64,000 bases of DNA from Subtercola boreus (GCF_003399635.1 NZ_NBXB01000006.1:1-64000); one strand, 5' to 3'. Counted from the stretch's first letter, positions 7,444 to 16,244 are shown. Numbers and translations: made by a program. Notes: a model not told the origin generated them from the letters alone.

Positions 7444-7989
7444 GGCGCGGGTGCGGTAGGTGAGCACGGCGTTGCCTTTGCTCGTGACCACGGAGCGCAC
7501 GAGTTCGAGGCGGGTGATGGGGTCGTCGGGTTCGAAGAGGTGCCTGCCCGCGCCGGCGACCACGGGGTGGATCATCAGGGTGAGCTCGTCGAGGAGGCCG
7601 GCGAAGAGCAGCTGGCGGGTGAGAGAGATGCTGGAGAAGAGCGAGATGTCGCCGCCGTCGGTCTGCTTGAGGGCCGCGAGGAACTCCAGCGCATCCCCCT
7701 CGATCAGGGTGGAGTTCTGCCAGTCGAGCGGACCCGTCAGCGTGCGGGAGGCGACCAGCTTCTCGATCGGGTTGATGAAGGCGCCGAAGGGATCGCCGTC
7801 GCCGGCGCCTGGCCAGTAGGCCGACCAGTCCTGGTAGCCGGAGCGACCGAGCACGGCGGTCTGCACCGCGCCCATCATCGCGCTCATCTGGGCGCCGAGT
7901 TCGTCGTCGAAACTGTCGAACTGCCAGAGGTTCGGAGATTCGACGACGCCGTCGATCGACATGAAGAGGCCGGCGGTGAGTGAACGCAT
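7438..7989 (-). CDS. dihydrofolate reductase family protein (RibD C-terminal fold)
   Basis: A 183-residue protein beginning MRSLTAGLFMSIDGVVESP, the N-terminal strand and catalytic-loop pattern of the DHFR-like / RibD_C family, and containing LIHP-type MIHPVVAGAGRHLFE near the C-terminus. These proteins bind NADPH; the actinobacterial members near regulators usually have unknown substrates. The start has GGAGA 8 nt upstream. It is divergent from a methyltransferase gene, with 76 bp between the two starts. Confidence 0.85.
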   Translation of the reverse strand: MRSLTAGLFMSIDGVVESPNLWQFDSFDDELGAQMSAMMGAVQTAVLGRSGYQDWSAYWPGAGDGDPFGAFINPIEKLVASRTLTGPLDWQNSTLIEGDALEFLAALKQTDGGDISLFSSISLTRQLLFAGLLDELTLMIHPVVAGAGRHLFEPDDPITRLELVRSVVTSKGNAVLTYRTRAA

Positions 7990-8065
7990 CAGGTGTCTCC
8001 AGACATTTTTGCCATTCTGGCAGACGGATTCGGCAGAAATCCAGCAGAGGCGGCATGCTGAGGTC

Positions 8066-8719
8066 ATGCCTGAAACCGATCCCGCGATGATCGCCCCCGA
8101 CGAAACCGTGAGAGCAGCCGTCGAAGCGGTGTGGGACGAACGGTATTCGGGCCCGGACCAGCTCTGGAGCGGTGCGCCGAACGGCACGCTTCTCGCCGAG
8201 ACGGAGGGGCTGGCGGTCGGCACCGTGCTCGACGTCGGCTGCGGGGAAGGTGCCGACGCGCTCTGGCTCGCCGAACAGGGTTGGCGAGTGACCGCGCTCG
8301 ATGTGTCGCGGGTCGCGCTCGAGCGCGCCGAGGCCGAGGGGCATCGACGGGGAGTCGACGTGCACTGGCTGCACTCCGGGCTCGTCGAGGCTGATCTCCC
8401 GGCGCGGAGCTTCGACCTGGTCTCGGCTCAGTACCCCGCCCTGTTCCGCACTCCCGGCAACGTCGCCGAGCACGCGCTCCTCGAGGCGGTCGCGCCCGGC
8501 GGAACACTGCTGGTGGTGCATCACCCGGCCCCGACGCTCGAGGAGGCGGAGGCACACGGTTTCCATCCCGACGACTACGTGGGGCCGGCCAACGTGGCCG
8601 CCCTGCTCGACGATTCCTGGGCGATCGAGGTCGACGAGGTGCGCCCGCGGCACGTCGCCACCGGCGCGGGATCGCACCACACGCACGACGTCGTTCTGCG
8701 CGCCCGCCGCCTCGCCTGA
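8066..8719 (+). CDS. class I SAM-dependent methyltransferase
   Basis: A 217-residue protein with the SAM-binding motif GTVLDVGCGEGADALWLAEQ near residue 50, followed by VTALDVSRVAL (acidic ribose contact) and SFDLVSAQYPALF. The N-terminal WDERYSGPDQLWSGAPN is typical of the TehB/thiopurine-like small methyltransferases. The C-terminal SHHTHDVVLRARR is also usual for this subgroup. The substrate is unknown; a role in detoxification is often suggested. The start MPETDPAM was chosen because the upstream extension overlaps the divergent promoter. Confidence 0.85.
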   Translation: MPETDPAMIAPDETVRAAVEAVWDERYSGPDQLWSGAPNGTLLAETEGLAVGTVLDVGCGEGADALWLAEQGWRVTALDVSRVALERAEAEGHRRGVDVHWLHSGLVEADLPARSFDLVSAQYPALFRTPGNVAEHALLEAVAPGGTLLVVHHPAPTLEEAEAHGFHPDDYVGPANVAALLDDSWAIEVDEVRPRHVATGAGSHHTHDVVLRARRLA

Positions 8720-8722
8720 CGT

Positions 8723-9907
8723 TCAGGCCAGCGAAGGCCTCGGCACGGGCGCCAGGCGCGCGAAGGCAGCCGCGACGTCGTCCCCGAGGCCGGCATCGCG
8801 CCCCAGCAGGTCGGCGGCGACCATCCTGCCGAGTGCCGCCGAAGTCTGGATGCCGTACCCACCCTGCCCGGCCAGCCAGTAGAACGTCGGGTCGCCGGGT
8901 TCGCGGCCCACGATCGGCAGGCCGGAGGGGCTGAGCGTGCGGAGCCCTGTCCACGAGCGGGACGATCCGCCGAGCGCGAGGTCGGTCACGGCGTTGATGC
9001 GCTGTGTGACGTCAGCCACGTCCGACGTGCGCGGCCGGGCGTCTTCGGCGACGCTCGGTGAGTCTTCGAGCGGGGAGGCGAGGATCTCGGTTCCCCGCGG
9101 CCGGAAGTAGAACGTGTTCCCCATGTCGCAGGCCATCGGCCACGACGGGTCGACGGCCCGGCCGGTGGCTGCCGCGACGGTGATGGTGCGCCGGTAGGGC
9201 TGCAACCCGCGGGGCGCCTTGCCGAAGAGTCCGGCGAGCGGATCCGCCCAGGCCCCGGCCGCGTTCACCACGATCCGGGAGCGGATCTCGTTCGAACCCG
9301 CCGTCACCCTCCAGCCGTCGGCGAGGGGCTGGGCATCCGACACCGCCGACCCCTGCAGCACAGTCACCCCGCCGGCGTGCATGCGCTCGCGGTAGTAGCC
9401 GAGCAGGGCGGTGACGTCGACCTCCTGGGCGTTCTCGTCGAAGGCGATCGATTCGAGGGCGCTGGCGCGGAGCGCGGGCAGCCGGGAGACGGCCTCGGCG
9501 ATCGAGCCCTCCCGGGCATCCGGAACCGAGGCGAGCACCGAATCGGCCTGCGCCTCGGAGCCGCGGAGGCCGCACCAGATGAGGGGGCGGGGGCTCAGGA
9601 TGCTCGTTTCGAGCGCTCGCTCGATACCGGGCATGAGGCCGAGCGTGGCAGCGGTGAGCGCCCGGATCTCGGGCGGGCCGTACGACGGCTGCATCTGCGA
9701 TGCGGAACGACTGCTGGTGTGGTGGCCGAGCGTGTTCTCGCTCTCCACGACGACGATGCGCGGAGCATCGCTGCCGGCACCACCGGCCGCGTCCACGCCG
9801 GCGCCCGCGGCCGCGTCGACCAGCGCCGCGTCGACCAGCGCCGCGGCGAGGGACTGGCCGGCGATGCCACCGCCGACGATGACGATGTCCGTCTCGTACA
9901 CGCTCAT
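8723..9907 (-). CDS. FAD-dependent D-amino-acid oxidase-like (D-arginine dehydrogenase-like) enzyme
   Basis: A 394-residue DAO-fold flavoprotein. It begins with TDIVIVGGGIAGQSLAAAL (FAD Rossmann motif), has VVVESENTLGHHTSSRSA (ribose-binding Glu and flavin contacts), ACDMGNTFYFRPRG and GLRTLSPSGLPIVGREPG. The ACDMGNTFYFRP stretch is typical of DauA-type D-arginine dehydrogenases, so oxidative deamination of D-amino acids is the best guess. A low-complexity Ala/Gly/Asp insertion of ~20 residues lies between the first helix and the VVVESE strand, partly made by a 15 bp tandem repeat. The ATG overlaps the stop of the GAF-ANTAR gene by ATGA, implying coupled translation. Confidence 0.83.
   Translation of the reverse strand: MSVYETDIVIVGGGIAGQSLAAALVDAALVDAAAGAGVDAAGGAGSDAPRIVVVESENTLGHHTSSRSASQMQPSYGPPEIRALTAATLGLMPGIERALETSILSPRPLIWCGLRGSEAQADSVLASVPDAREGSIAEAVSRLPALRASALESIAFDENAQEVDVTALLGYYRERMHAGGVTVLQGSAVSDAQPLADGWRVTAGSNEIRSRIVVNAAGAWADPLAGLFGKAPRGLQPYRRTITVAAATGRAVDPSWPMACDMGNTFYFRPRGTEILASPLEDSPSVAEDARPRTSDVADVTQRINAVTDLALGGSSRSWTGLRTLSPSGLPIVGREPGDPTFYWLAGQGGYGIQTSAALGRMVAADLLGRDAGLGDDVAAAFARLAPVPRPSLA
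9811..9840. repeat. 15 bp x2 tandem repeat in the flavoprotein gene
   Basis: Two perfect adjacent 15 bp units inside the FAD enzyme gene duplicate ALVDA in frame. Confidence 0.85.
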
Positions 9908-10689
9908 GCCAGCGTGGTCAGCTCCGAAGCGGCGATGCTGCGGTCGGCGATTCCCGCTGCGACGACCTGGAGTCGGAGGTTGTTGCGGCGTGCGTAGTCG
10001 CGGAGCAGCTGGAAGGCTTCGTTCATCGAGACCGAGTAGGTCTGGGCGAGCGCGCCCTTGGCCTGTTCGATGAAGATCCGGCTCTCCAGAGCATGGTTCA
10101 GCTGCTCGGTCACGATCGTCGTCTCCCGCAGCAGACGTTCCTGCAGGATGGCGATGGTCGCGGCGTCGGCGAGCGCCCGCGCGGCGCTCGCGTCGCGTTC
10201 GGCCACCGCGCCGATGGTGGTGCCGAGGAGGTTCAGGGTGCCGATCACGCGCCCCCGGAGCTTCATCGGCGTGGCGTAGACCGACTGGAATCCCTGGTTG
10301 AGGGCGGCGGTGCTGAAGGCCGGCCACCGGGTGCTCTCGGCGGCGATGTCGGGGACGGCGATCGGATCTCCGCTCGTGTAGGCGTCGACGCAGGGCCCGG
10401 CGCCCGCGTTGATCTGCATGATCTCGACCAGATCGGCCTGCTCGCTGGTCGACGCGACGAGCTCGAGCTGTTCGTTCTGGTTCGTCAGCATGAGACCGGC
10501 GGCCTCGATGTTCAGGATGCGCTTGCACTCCTCGACGAGGGTCTGCAGCAGGTCGACGATGTCGAAATCGTCGACGAGGGTGTCGGCGAGTTTCACAAAG
10601 GCTGCGCTGAGGAGCATTTCGCGTGACGTATCACTCACAGGGCTGCTCTCATCGTGCTGTTCGACGGTTGTGGTCTCATTGTCTGTCAT
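9904..10689 (-). CDS. GAF and ANTAR domain protein (RNA-binding antiterminator type)
   Basis: A 261-residue protein with a GAF sensor domain (about residues 30-175, including AGLMLTNQNEQLELVASTSE and AGPCVDAYTSG) and a C-terminal ANTAR domain (about 195-250, RIFIEQAKGALAQTYSVSMN, then AFQLLRDYARRNN). ANTAR domains bind paired hairpins in nascent RNA and prevent termination; GAF domains sense small ligands. The stop overlaps the start of the D-amino-acid oxidase-like gene, and its own ATG overlaps the stop of a decayed GAF-ANTAR paralogue (TAATG). It may regulate the downstream flavoprotein or distant transcripts. Confidence 0.88.
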   Translation of the reverse strand: MTDNETTTVEQHDESSPVSDTSREMLLSAAFVKLADTLVDDFDIVDLLQTLVEECKRILNIEAAGLMLTNQNEQLELVASTSEQADLVEIMQINAGAGPCVDAYTSGDPIAVPDIAAESTRWPAFSTAALNQGFQSVYATPMKLRGRVIGTLNLLGTTIGAVAERDASAARALADAATIAILQERLLRETTIVTEQLNHALESRIFIEQAKGALAQTYSVSMNEAFQLLRDYARRNNLRLQVVAAGIADRSIAASELTTLA

Positions 10690-11260
10690 TACTCCAGCTC
10701 CCGGAAATCCAACGTGCGGGCGATCACGCCGGCCGCGACCGACTGGATGGAACGGCCGGTCGAGAAGGCGTGCATCCTCAGTCGGTAGAACGCATCGGTG
10801 GCCGACACATCCAGTTGCGCGAAGATCATCCCCGTCGCCTGCTGCACCTCGCGCCGGGTCTCGGGCACCGGGCTCGACGAGAGCGTTTCGTCGTCGTTCG
10901 CAGGCGAAGATCGCTCCCACGGGGAGGCCTGCAAGGGCTTCGCTGAACAGGGGCCACTCGCTGGCGGAGGTCGAGACATCCGGAACCAGCACGGGGCGAC
11001 CCGTCTTGAGTGCCTCCCAGTGCGGGCCCTGGCCCCTCGCGAACTGCAGTTCGCTGAGCGTCGTCGCGGTGGCGTCGGACTCGAAGAGCGTCGACTCCTG
11101 CCCCGAATAGCCGGTGACCGAGAGCGAGGCCGGTGATCGGCAGTGCCTTGAGGAAGGGGCTGAGGAGCTGGTGCTGCCAGTCGGGGGGCGGGGCGGGAGT
11201 AGCGGCGGCGTCGCGCGGCCCGCCTGGGCCACGCGTGCTCGGATGCCACACAGCCCCCAC
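10689..11260 (-). pseudogene. decayed GAF-ANTAR paralogue
   Basis: Homology to the GAF-ANTAR family is spread over three frames of the minus strand: an N-terminal piece (DWQHQLLSPFLKALPITGLA), a GAF core in a second frame (SVTGYSGQESTLFES, then ELQFARGQGPHWEALKTGRP and VGAIFA), and an ANTAR domain in a third frame (RREVQQATGMIFAQLDVSAT, ending RTLDFRELE). The last third of the GAF domain is missing between the second and third pieces. So at least two frameshifts and one deletion are present. Sequencing error could explain single frameshifts but not the missing segment. Confidence 0.75.
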
Positions 11261-11321
11261 CGTACGCGATCGGGCCGGTGTGTGTGGAACGGGGGGGCGA
11301 TTCGCGTTAACAACCCGGCGG

Positions 11322-12194
11322 CTACGCGCCCACCACCGCTGCGATCATCAACCGCAGCAGCTCCTCGCCGGCCAGGATGCCGCGGCTGCCCGTGATCGTC
11401 AGGTTGCCGTGCACGAAGCCGGCCTCGTCGAGTTCCCCGTGGGCCGGCCGGAAGGCGAGGTCGGCCTCCTCGAGCATCCGCTGATCGAGCAGGGAGTCGC
11501 CCGCGGCGAGCACCAGCGATGCCCCGGCCCGTTGCCGCACCTCGGCGACCGCGTCGCTCTTCGTCACCGCGTGCGGCACACAGTAAAGCTTCCGTCCCTG
11601 CACCGAGACCGACCAGCCGAGCGCGCGGCAGGTCGCCTCGAGCTGCTCGGCCCAGGGCAACGGCATCGCAGCACGGTCGACGATGGCGTAAACGAAAAGG
11701 TCTTCGGCGTTGTTGACCTTCTCGATCCACGCCGCGGCCGCAGGGTCTGTGAGCAGGGCGGTCACCTCTGCGAGGGGGGCCGCCTCCTCGGCCAGGCGGC
11801 GACGCACCGAGGCCGCCCACGCGGCATCCGGAACCCCGTCGACAAGCAGAACCCCGCCGTTGCTGGTGATGGCGTAGGCAGGTGTCGGCCCGGGCAGTTG
11901 CACCCGCCGGTACTGGATGACCGTGCGGGTCGTCACCGGCACGAACACGCTTGCGGCGCGCAGTTCTGCGAGCAGCGCCTCGGCCCGGCGCGTCATGAAC
12001 GAGATCGGCGTGCCTCCGTAGAGCTCGGAGACGACCATTCCGGGGGCGTCGGCGTCGGCGGATTCGAGCCAGAAGGCGCGCGGGGAGTATATGAGCGTGC
12101 GGTCGAGGTCGCAGGCGGCGAGGGTGGTGGCGGGGGTGGCTTTGGGGGCGGGGGTCGTGGCGGGGGTGGCGGAGGCCGGGGTGGGGGTACTCAC
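11322..12194 (-). CDS. HAD-superfamily hydrolase of the Ter biosynthetic module
   Basis: A 290-residue protein with the HAD nucleophile motif LAACDLDRTLIYSP near residue 27, a Thr/Ser motif II (VPVTTRT) and a C-terminal AAGDSLLDQRML (motifs III-IV), close to the Cof/sucrose-phosphatase-like class. It is the last gene of the leftward operon and starts with GTG overlapping the StiP stop (GTGA). In Ter gene clusters a HAD phosphatase of this type accompanies PRTase, StiP and CitE-like proteins, and has been proposed to act in making a nucleoside-like metabolite. The first 25 residues are a Thr/Pro/Ala-rich tail. Confidence 0.85.
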   Translation of the reverse strand: MSTPTPASATPATTPAPKATPATTLAACDLDRTLIYSPRAFWLESADADAPGMVVSELYGGTPISFMTRRAEALLAELRAASVFVPVTTRTVIQYRRVQLPGPTPAYAITSNGGVLLVDGVPDAAWAASVRRRLAEEAAPLAEVTALLTDPAAAAWIEKVNNAEDLFVYAIVDRAAMPLPWAEQLEATCRALGWSVSVQGRKLYCVPHAVTKSDAVAEVRQRAGASLVLAAGDSLLDQRMLEEADLAFRPAHGELDEAGFVHGNLTITGSRGILAGEELLRLMIAAVVGA

Positions 12195-13435
12195 CGGTCG
12201 GCTGCCGCGCTCGTCACGAGCGGATTGATCAGGCCGACGCAGCTGTACGCCAGGTCATCCACCTCCTCGATCGGCACTCCGCGCTGCTCGGCGAGCAGCA
12301 GCACATGGGCGATGTCTTCGCGGGCACCGGGGCGCACCAGGATCTTCCACGGCACCCGCCGCAGCAGCACCCGGGTGGTCTCGCCGACGCCGGGTTTGAC
12401 GAGGTTCACGTTGTCGATGCCGTAGTCGGCGCTGATGCGTTCGACAGCATGCCAGCCCGACCAGGTGGGCGCGCGCTCACCGGCGCGGGTCTCAGCGGCC
12501 GCCTCTCTGACGCCTTCCGCGACCTCGGCTCTCACCGTCTCGTCGTCGAAATGCGCGCAGACGGCGTCGAGGAAGACCGCTGAGACGTCGTCATCCCGAA
12601 GGCCGGCGTAGAACTTGGCCCCGTGGAAGTCGCCTGCGCCGATCAGTTCCCGGTTGAAGACGGTGCGGGAGACGAGCCCCGAGACGGTCGAGTTCAGGCA
12701 CGCCGACGGGATGAGGTAGTCGTCGCGCGTGCCGAAGATGCTCACGCAGTGCCCCGGGTCGGCGAGCACCGCGAGGTCGTCGCCGAAGACGGTCCCGTCG
12801 GTGTCGGCGAACAGCGCGAGTGCGGCGGTGAGTTCGCGGGCGATGGCGCCCTTGCCGGTCCAGCCGTCGACGAAGACGATGCGATCGGGGTCGTAGGTCG
12901 CGGCCACGTAGCGCAGGGCGGTCTGGTCGAGCCCGACCCCCCGCACGATGCTCATCGTGAGGTGCGGAACGTCGGTGCCGTGCATCCGTTCGGTCCACCG
13001 CTTCATGAGGATGCCGATAGGCGTGCCCGCCCGGGCGAGAGACACCAGCACGGGCTGGCCCGCGCGCGCGGCGTGCACCAGTTCGGAGACGATGCCCACG
13101 GCGACAGCGACGCGACGGCTCGAGCGTTCGAGAGCCTCGGCGAACAGCTGCTGGTACTCCGGGCTCGGCACGTACTCGACGGGCAGTGTCTCGGCGTAGT
13201 TCGCTCGCCCGCTCTGGATGTCGCGCTCACGCTGGGCGGCGGGAGCCTCGAGTTCGGCGTCGCCGAGGTCCTTCAGCAGCCACAGGACGTCGGCGGCCGA
13301 GTACGAGCCGAAGGCGGGGCCGGTGAGCGGCGCGGGGAACCGGTTGGTGCCGGGGTTGATGAGCGGTGGGGCGGGGGTTCCGGTTGCGCCGGGGGTGGGG
13401 TTGCTGGGGCGGAGGTTGCTGGGGCTGGGGGTCAC
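12191..13435 (-). CDS. StiP-type protein with C-terminal PELOTA-like RNA-binding domain
   Basis: A 414-residue protein. After a Pro/Asn-rich leader, FGSYSAADVLWLLKDL opens the conserved StiP domain, which continues through YVPSPEYQQLFAEALE, GTPIGILMKRW and RIVFVDGWTGKGAIARELT. The end (VLLRRVPWKILVRPG, then HVLLLAEQRGVPIEEVDDL) fits the PELOTA RNA-binding domain noted in Ter-associated proteins. StiP is named as a cysteine protease, yet its PRTase-like motif VFVDGWTGKG suggests nucleotide chemistry; the activity is not settled. GTG start, 4 nt overlaps with both neighbours, so tightly co-expressed with PRTase and HAD. Confidence 0.83.
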   Translation of the reverse strand: MTPSPSNLRPSNPTPGATGTPAPPLINPGTNRFPAPLTGPAFGSYSAADVLWLLKDLGDAELEAPAAQRERDIQSGRANYAETLPVEYVPSPEYQQLFAEALERSSRRVAVAVGIVSELVHAARAGQPVLVSLARAGTPIGILMKRWTERMHGTDVPHLTMSIVRGVGLDQTALRYVAATYDPDRIVFVDGWTGKGAIARELTAALALFADTDGTVFGDDLAVLADPGHCVSIFGTRDDYLIPSACLNSTVSGLVSRTVFNRELIGAGDFHGAKFYAGLRDDDVSAVFLDAVCAHFDDETVRAEVAEGVREAAAETRAGERAPTWSGWHAVERISADYGIDNVNLVKPGVGETTRVLLRRVPWKILVRPGAREDIAHVLLLAEQRGVPIEEVDDLAYSCVGLINPLVTSAAADR

Positions 13436-15024
13436 GGGGTGGCCGGCTCCTCGGGGTGGGTGCGTGCGGCGGGTGCGGTGGGTGCGGTGAGTACGACGAA
13501 CACGTGGTCGGTCACGCGGCGGAGGGCCTCGGCCACACCGTCGGCGGCGAGAATCCGGTCGCGATCCGCATCGGGTTCGGGAAGGAAGACGATCGCGTCG
13601 AAACGTCGGCCGCCGCGCGTGAGGTTGTAGGCGAACCGGGGTCCGAACCCGTCACTTGTGAGGTCGTGGCTCGGGAACGTGATGGCGCTCGCGATGGCGT
13701 AGTCGGGGCGGTCGATCGGCGTGATGGGGGAACGTGTGGTGGTGGAGAAGCGCACGGAGCGCTCGCGGAGCGGGTCGGAGTGGCTGAGCTGGTCCGCGAC
13801 CGAGAGCGGCAGCGCGATGTGCTCCTCGGAGCCGAGCACGAGGATCGAGCCATCCGGCAGCTTCGGGTCGAGCGCTGCGACGATGCGGGCGGCCGCGCGG
13901 TCGTCGTCACCCGGGCGAGCGTCGACGCCGAACCGCGCGCTAGCCGCGCAACCGCCCTCGACCTCGACGAGTGTGAGCGCGCCTGCCGCGGCTGCCCGCT
14001 CCGTCTCCTGCGTCCCCGCGCCTCCTACCCGCGATTCCGGCGCCCAAGGGACGCAAAGTGCGCTTGGCGGAGCGGTTTGGAGCGATTTGGGTCCCTTCGG
14101 CGCGAGGGCGGGGGCGGGCGGGAGGGCGGCGAGGGGCCCGGGCGGGAGGGCGCGCGCGGCTCGGGCCAGCACGTCGGAGGGCAGGTCGATCGAGCCGGAG
14201 CCCAGCGCGACGACTGCTATCGAGGTGCCGAGCGTCTGGGCGAGGATGTCGAAGCGGGCGCGGTCGGCTTCTGAGCGCAGGTCGATGAGCGAGGCCACGA
14301 TCCAGCGCGACTGCGGCACCACGGAGTGCAGGGCGCGGATCGTGTTCACGATCGTGGTTCCGGTGCTCAGTTCGTCGTCGACAAGCACGACTGTGCCGCC
14401 CGGTCGCAGCCAGTCGGACCGGGCCGGGTAGAGCTGGTGGCTGGTGGCGTGGGAGTGCTCCTCCTCGAAACCCGCGAAGGGTGCGCGGCCGACCGGAGCG
14501 TGCCTGGTCGAGTGGATGTAGTACGAGCCGATCGTCGAGGCGACGAGCTGCCCGAGCCCGGTGGCGGTCTCGGCGTAACCGACGGTGACGACCTCCGGAT
14601 GCCGCGACCGAAGCCCGGCGACCTCAGCCCTGAGCTCCGCCACCTCGGCGAGGGACGCATCCGGAGCCCCGCCGGCCGCCGCCCCGCCTGCCCCGGCTGC
14701 TGCCGCCGTCTGCTGCAGGATGCGCGCGAGCCGCTCGAACAGGCCGGCCGGTGGGTGCCTCCCGTCGAGTTCGCCCCCGACGAGCAGACCGAGCAGCTCG
14801 GCGGCCACGATCACGATCCCGGGCGCGGTGGGCACGTGCTTGGCCAGCACCGTCGAGACCAGCAGCTGCGCGCGGCGGGGGTTTCGCCGGAGGGCGACCC
14901 CGACGAGGAGTTCGACGGGCACGAGGCTCCGCCGGTCATCCGTCCGTACCCGGATGCCGACCTCGCGTTCCGCAAAACCGCCGGTCCAGCTGGCGACAGC
15001 CACCCCGGGGCCCGCACCGCTCAC
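13432..15024 (-). CDS. phosphoribosyltransferase with C-terminal TRSP domain (Ter module)
   Basis: A 530-residue protein. The N-terminal half is a PRTase (VEVVTVGYAETATGLG-like substrate loop and VVLVDDELSTGTTIVNTI as the PRPP-binding motif, near residue 215-230). The C-terminal part contains STTTRSPITPIDRPDYAI, the literal Thr-Arg-Ser-Pro signature of the TRSP domain found fused to Ter-linked PRTases. The two halves are joined by a Pro/Ala-rich linker that is partly encoded by a palindromic repeat element. Starts with GTG overlapping the upstream lyase stop. Expected role: attaching a base to PRPP in the proposed nucleoside-like Ter metabolite. Confidence 0.87.
   Translation of the reverse strand: MSGAGPGVAVASWTGGFAEREVGIRVRTDDRRSLVPVELLVGVALRRNPRRAQLLVSTVLAKHVPTAPGIVIVAAELLGLLVGGELDGRHPPAGLFERLARILQQTAAAAGAGGAAAGGAPDASLAEVAELRAEVAGLRSRHPEVVTVGYAETATGLGQLVASTIGSYYIHSTRHAPVGRAPFAGFEEEHSHATSHQLYPARSDWLRPGGTVVLVDDELSTGTTIVNTIRALHSVVPQSRWIVASLIDLRSEADRARFDILAQTLGTSIAVVALGSGSIDLPSDVLARAARALPPGPLAALPPAPALAPKGPKSLQTAPPSALCVPWAPESRVGGAGTQETERAAAAGALTLVEVEGGCAASARFGVDARPGDDDRAAARIVAALDPKLPDGSILVLGSEEHIALPLSVADQLSHSDPLRERSVRFSTTTRSPITPIDRPDYAIASAITFPSHDLTSDGFGPRFAYNLTRGGRRFDAIVFLPEPDADRDRILAADGVAEALRRVTDHVFVVLTAPTAPAARTHPEEPATP
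14043..14100. repeat. ~57 bp palindromic repeat, copy A, inside the PRTase gene
   Basis: Arms CCCAAGGGACGCAAAG and ATTTGGGTCCCTTCGG pair with three mismatches around a 26 nt centre. The right half (TTTGGAGCGNTTTG and GTCCCTTCGG) is shared with copy B at 43171. Read on the gene strand it codes for the linker stretch beginning PKGPKSLQTAPP. Confidence 0.8.
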
Positions 15025-16241
15025 CGCATGCTCGCTTCGAGCAGGTCGACGAACGTCGTGGCCTCGGCGGCCACACCGAACGCCTCCGAGCGCAGCAGTG
15101 TCTTCTCGGCCCAGGACTGGTGCGGCTTCATCTCGTTCATCTTGTTGCGGTACGGCGACGCACTCGCGCCGCCACCCACGTTGCCGACGATCGCCAGGGC
15201 ATCGAGGTACTCCTCGTGGCTGACCACCGAAAGCGCGTGTACAACCGGAACATGCGTCGGGTGGATGACCGTCTTTCCGAGCAGCCCGTTCGCCTGGTCG
15301 AGCGAGATCTCCTTGATCAGGCCGTCGAGTCCGCCGAGCATGAGGCGCTGCCTCAGCTCGGGCTCGTTGGCGTCGGTGAACGGTGTGAGGCGCAGCTGTG
15401 GCCGGAGGATCCGCTCCGACGTGTCGAAGTGCTCCCAGACTGGCCCGGTGATGACGAAGTTGTCGGAGGGGCGGCCGAGCACGTTCACGATGTCGGCGAT
15501 CACCGCGGCCACGACCTTCACGTCGTAGACCGTGAGTTCCCGCGACCGCCGCAGCCCGAACACGCTCGACAGGTCGGTGGCGCCGATCCGCACGGCGAGG
15601 ATGTCGTCACGGTGCGCCTGCAACACGTCGACGATCGCGGAGAGGGCTCCGGTGCGCGTCTCGGTGTGCACCATCGAGGGCGATTCGAGGATCGGCATCA
15701 CGCGGAGGTGCCGACCGCTGGCGTTGCCTGCACTGCCAGCATGCCCGAACCGCTCGTGGATCTGCTCCAGCGCCTCGAAGAACCGATCGGCATAGCCGGT
15801 GTCGTTCTCGAACTTCGGGATCACGAAACCGCTCAGCAGAGCGAGCCCCGAGCCGCAGAGCTCGGCCATCCGGAGCATCTGTTCCGGTGTGCGCACGCGG
15901 ATGAACAGCAGCGGCAGCTCGCCCGGCTCCCCGTCGCCCGGTCTTTTGTCTCCGAGTGGCCGTTCCCAGAGGCTCTGGATCGCGCCGGCGACATTCGCCT
16001 CGGCGAACGCCACCGACGAGTCCGCGATCGAGTCTTCGAGGCACAGCACCATGCTGATGCAGCCCCGCGCCGCCTGCTTGGTGACATCCCGGGCGATCTC
16101 GGGCCGGTCTCCCGGAACGTAGAGGGTCGCGCCGAGCGCCGCCGCCAGCAGGTCGGGCGGCGAATCGATGTTGAGTTCGCGGGGCAGCCGATGGAACAGC
16201 GTGCCCGCCTCGGCGTCGCTGACGGATCGGAAGTGACGCAT
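15021..16241 (-). CDS. HpcH/HpaI aldolase / citrate-lyase beta (CitE)-like protein of the Ter module
   Basis: A 406-residue TIM-barrel protein of the CitE-like group: LYVPGDRPEIARDV at the N-terminal phosphate site, MVLCLEDSIADSS with the metal-binding Glu-Asp, LPLLFIRVRTPEQM, VMPILESPSMVHTETRTGAL and RIGATDLSSVFGLRRS. It is longer than stand-alone CitE (~290 residues), as Ter-linked members are. Proposed role is a C-C bond lyase or condensation step in the biosynthetic module. It precedes the PRTase gene with a 4 nt overlap, supporting a shared pathway. Confidence 0.87.
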   Translation of the reverse strand: MRHFRSVSDAEAGTLFHRLPRELNIDSPPDLLAAALGATLYVPGDRPEIARDVTKQAARGCISMVLCLEDSIADSSVAFAEANVAGAIQSLWERPLGDKRPGDGEPGELPLLFIRVRTPEQMLRMAELCGSGLALLSGFVIPKFENDTGYADRFFEALEQIHERFGHAGSAGNASGRHLRVMPILESPSMVHTETRTGALSAIVDVLQAHRDDILAVRIGATDLSSVFGLRRSRELTVYDVKVVAAVIADIVNVLGRPSDNFVITGPVWEHFDTSERILRPQLRLTPFTDANEPELRQRLMLGGLDGLIKEISLDQANGLLGKTVIHPTHVPVVHALSVVSHEEYLDALAIVGNVGGGASASPYRNKMNEMKPHQSWAEKTLLRSEAFGVAAEATTFVDLLEASMR

Positions 16242-16244
16242 CGG

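Noticed and set aside
11250..11321. Terminator for the Ter operon after the HAD gene
   Set aside because: No convincing hairpin or T-run was found in this space.
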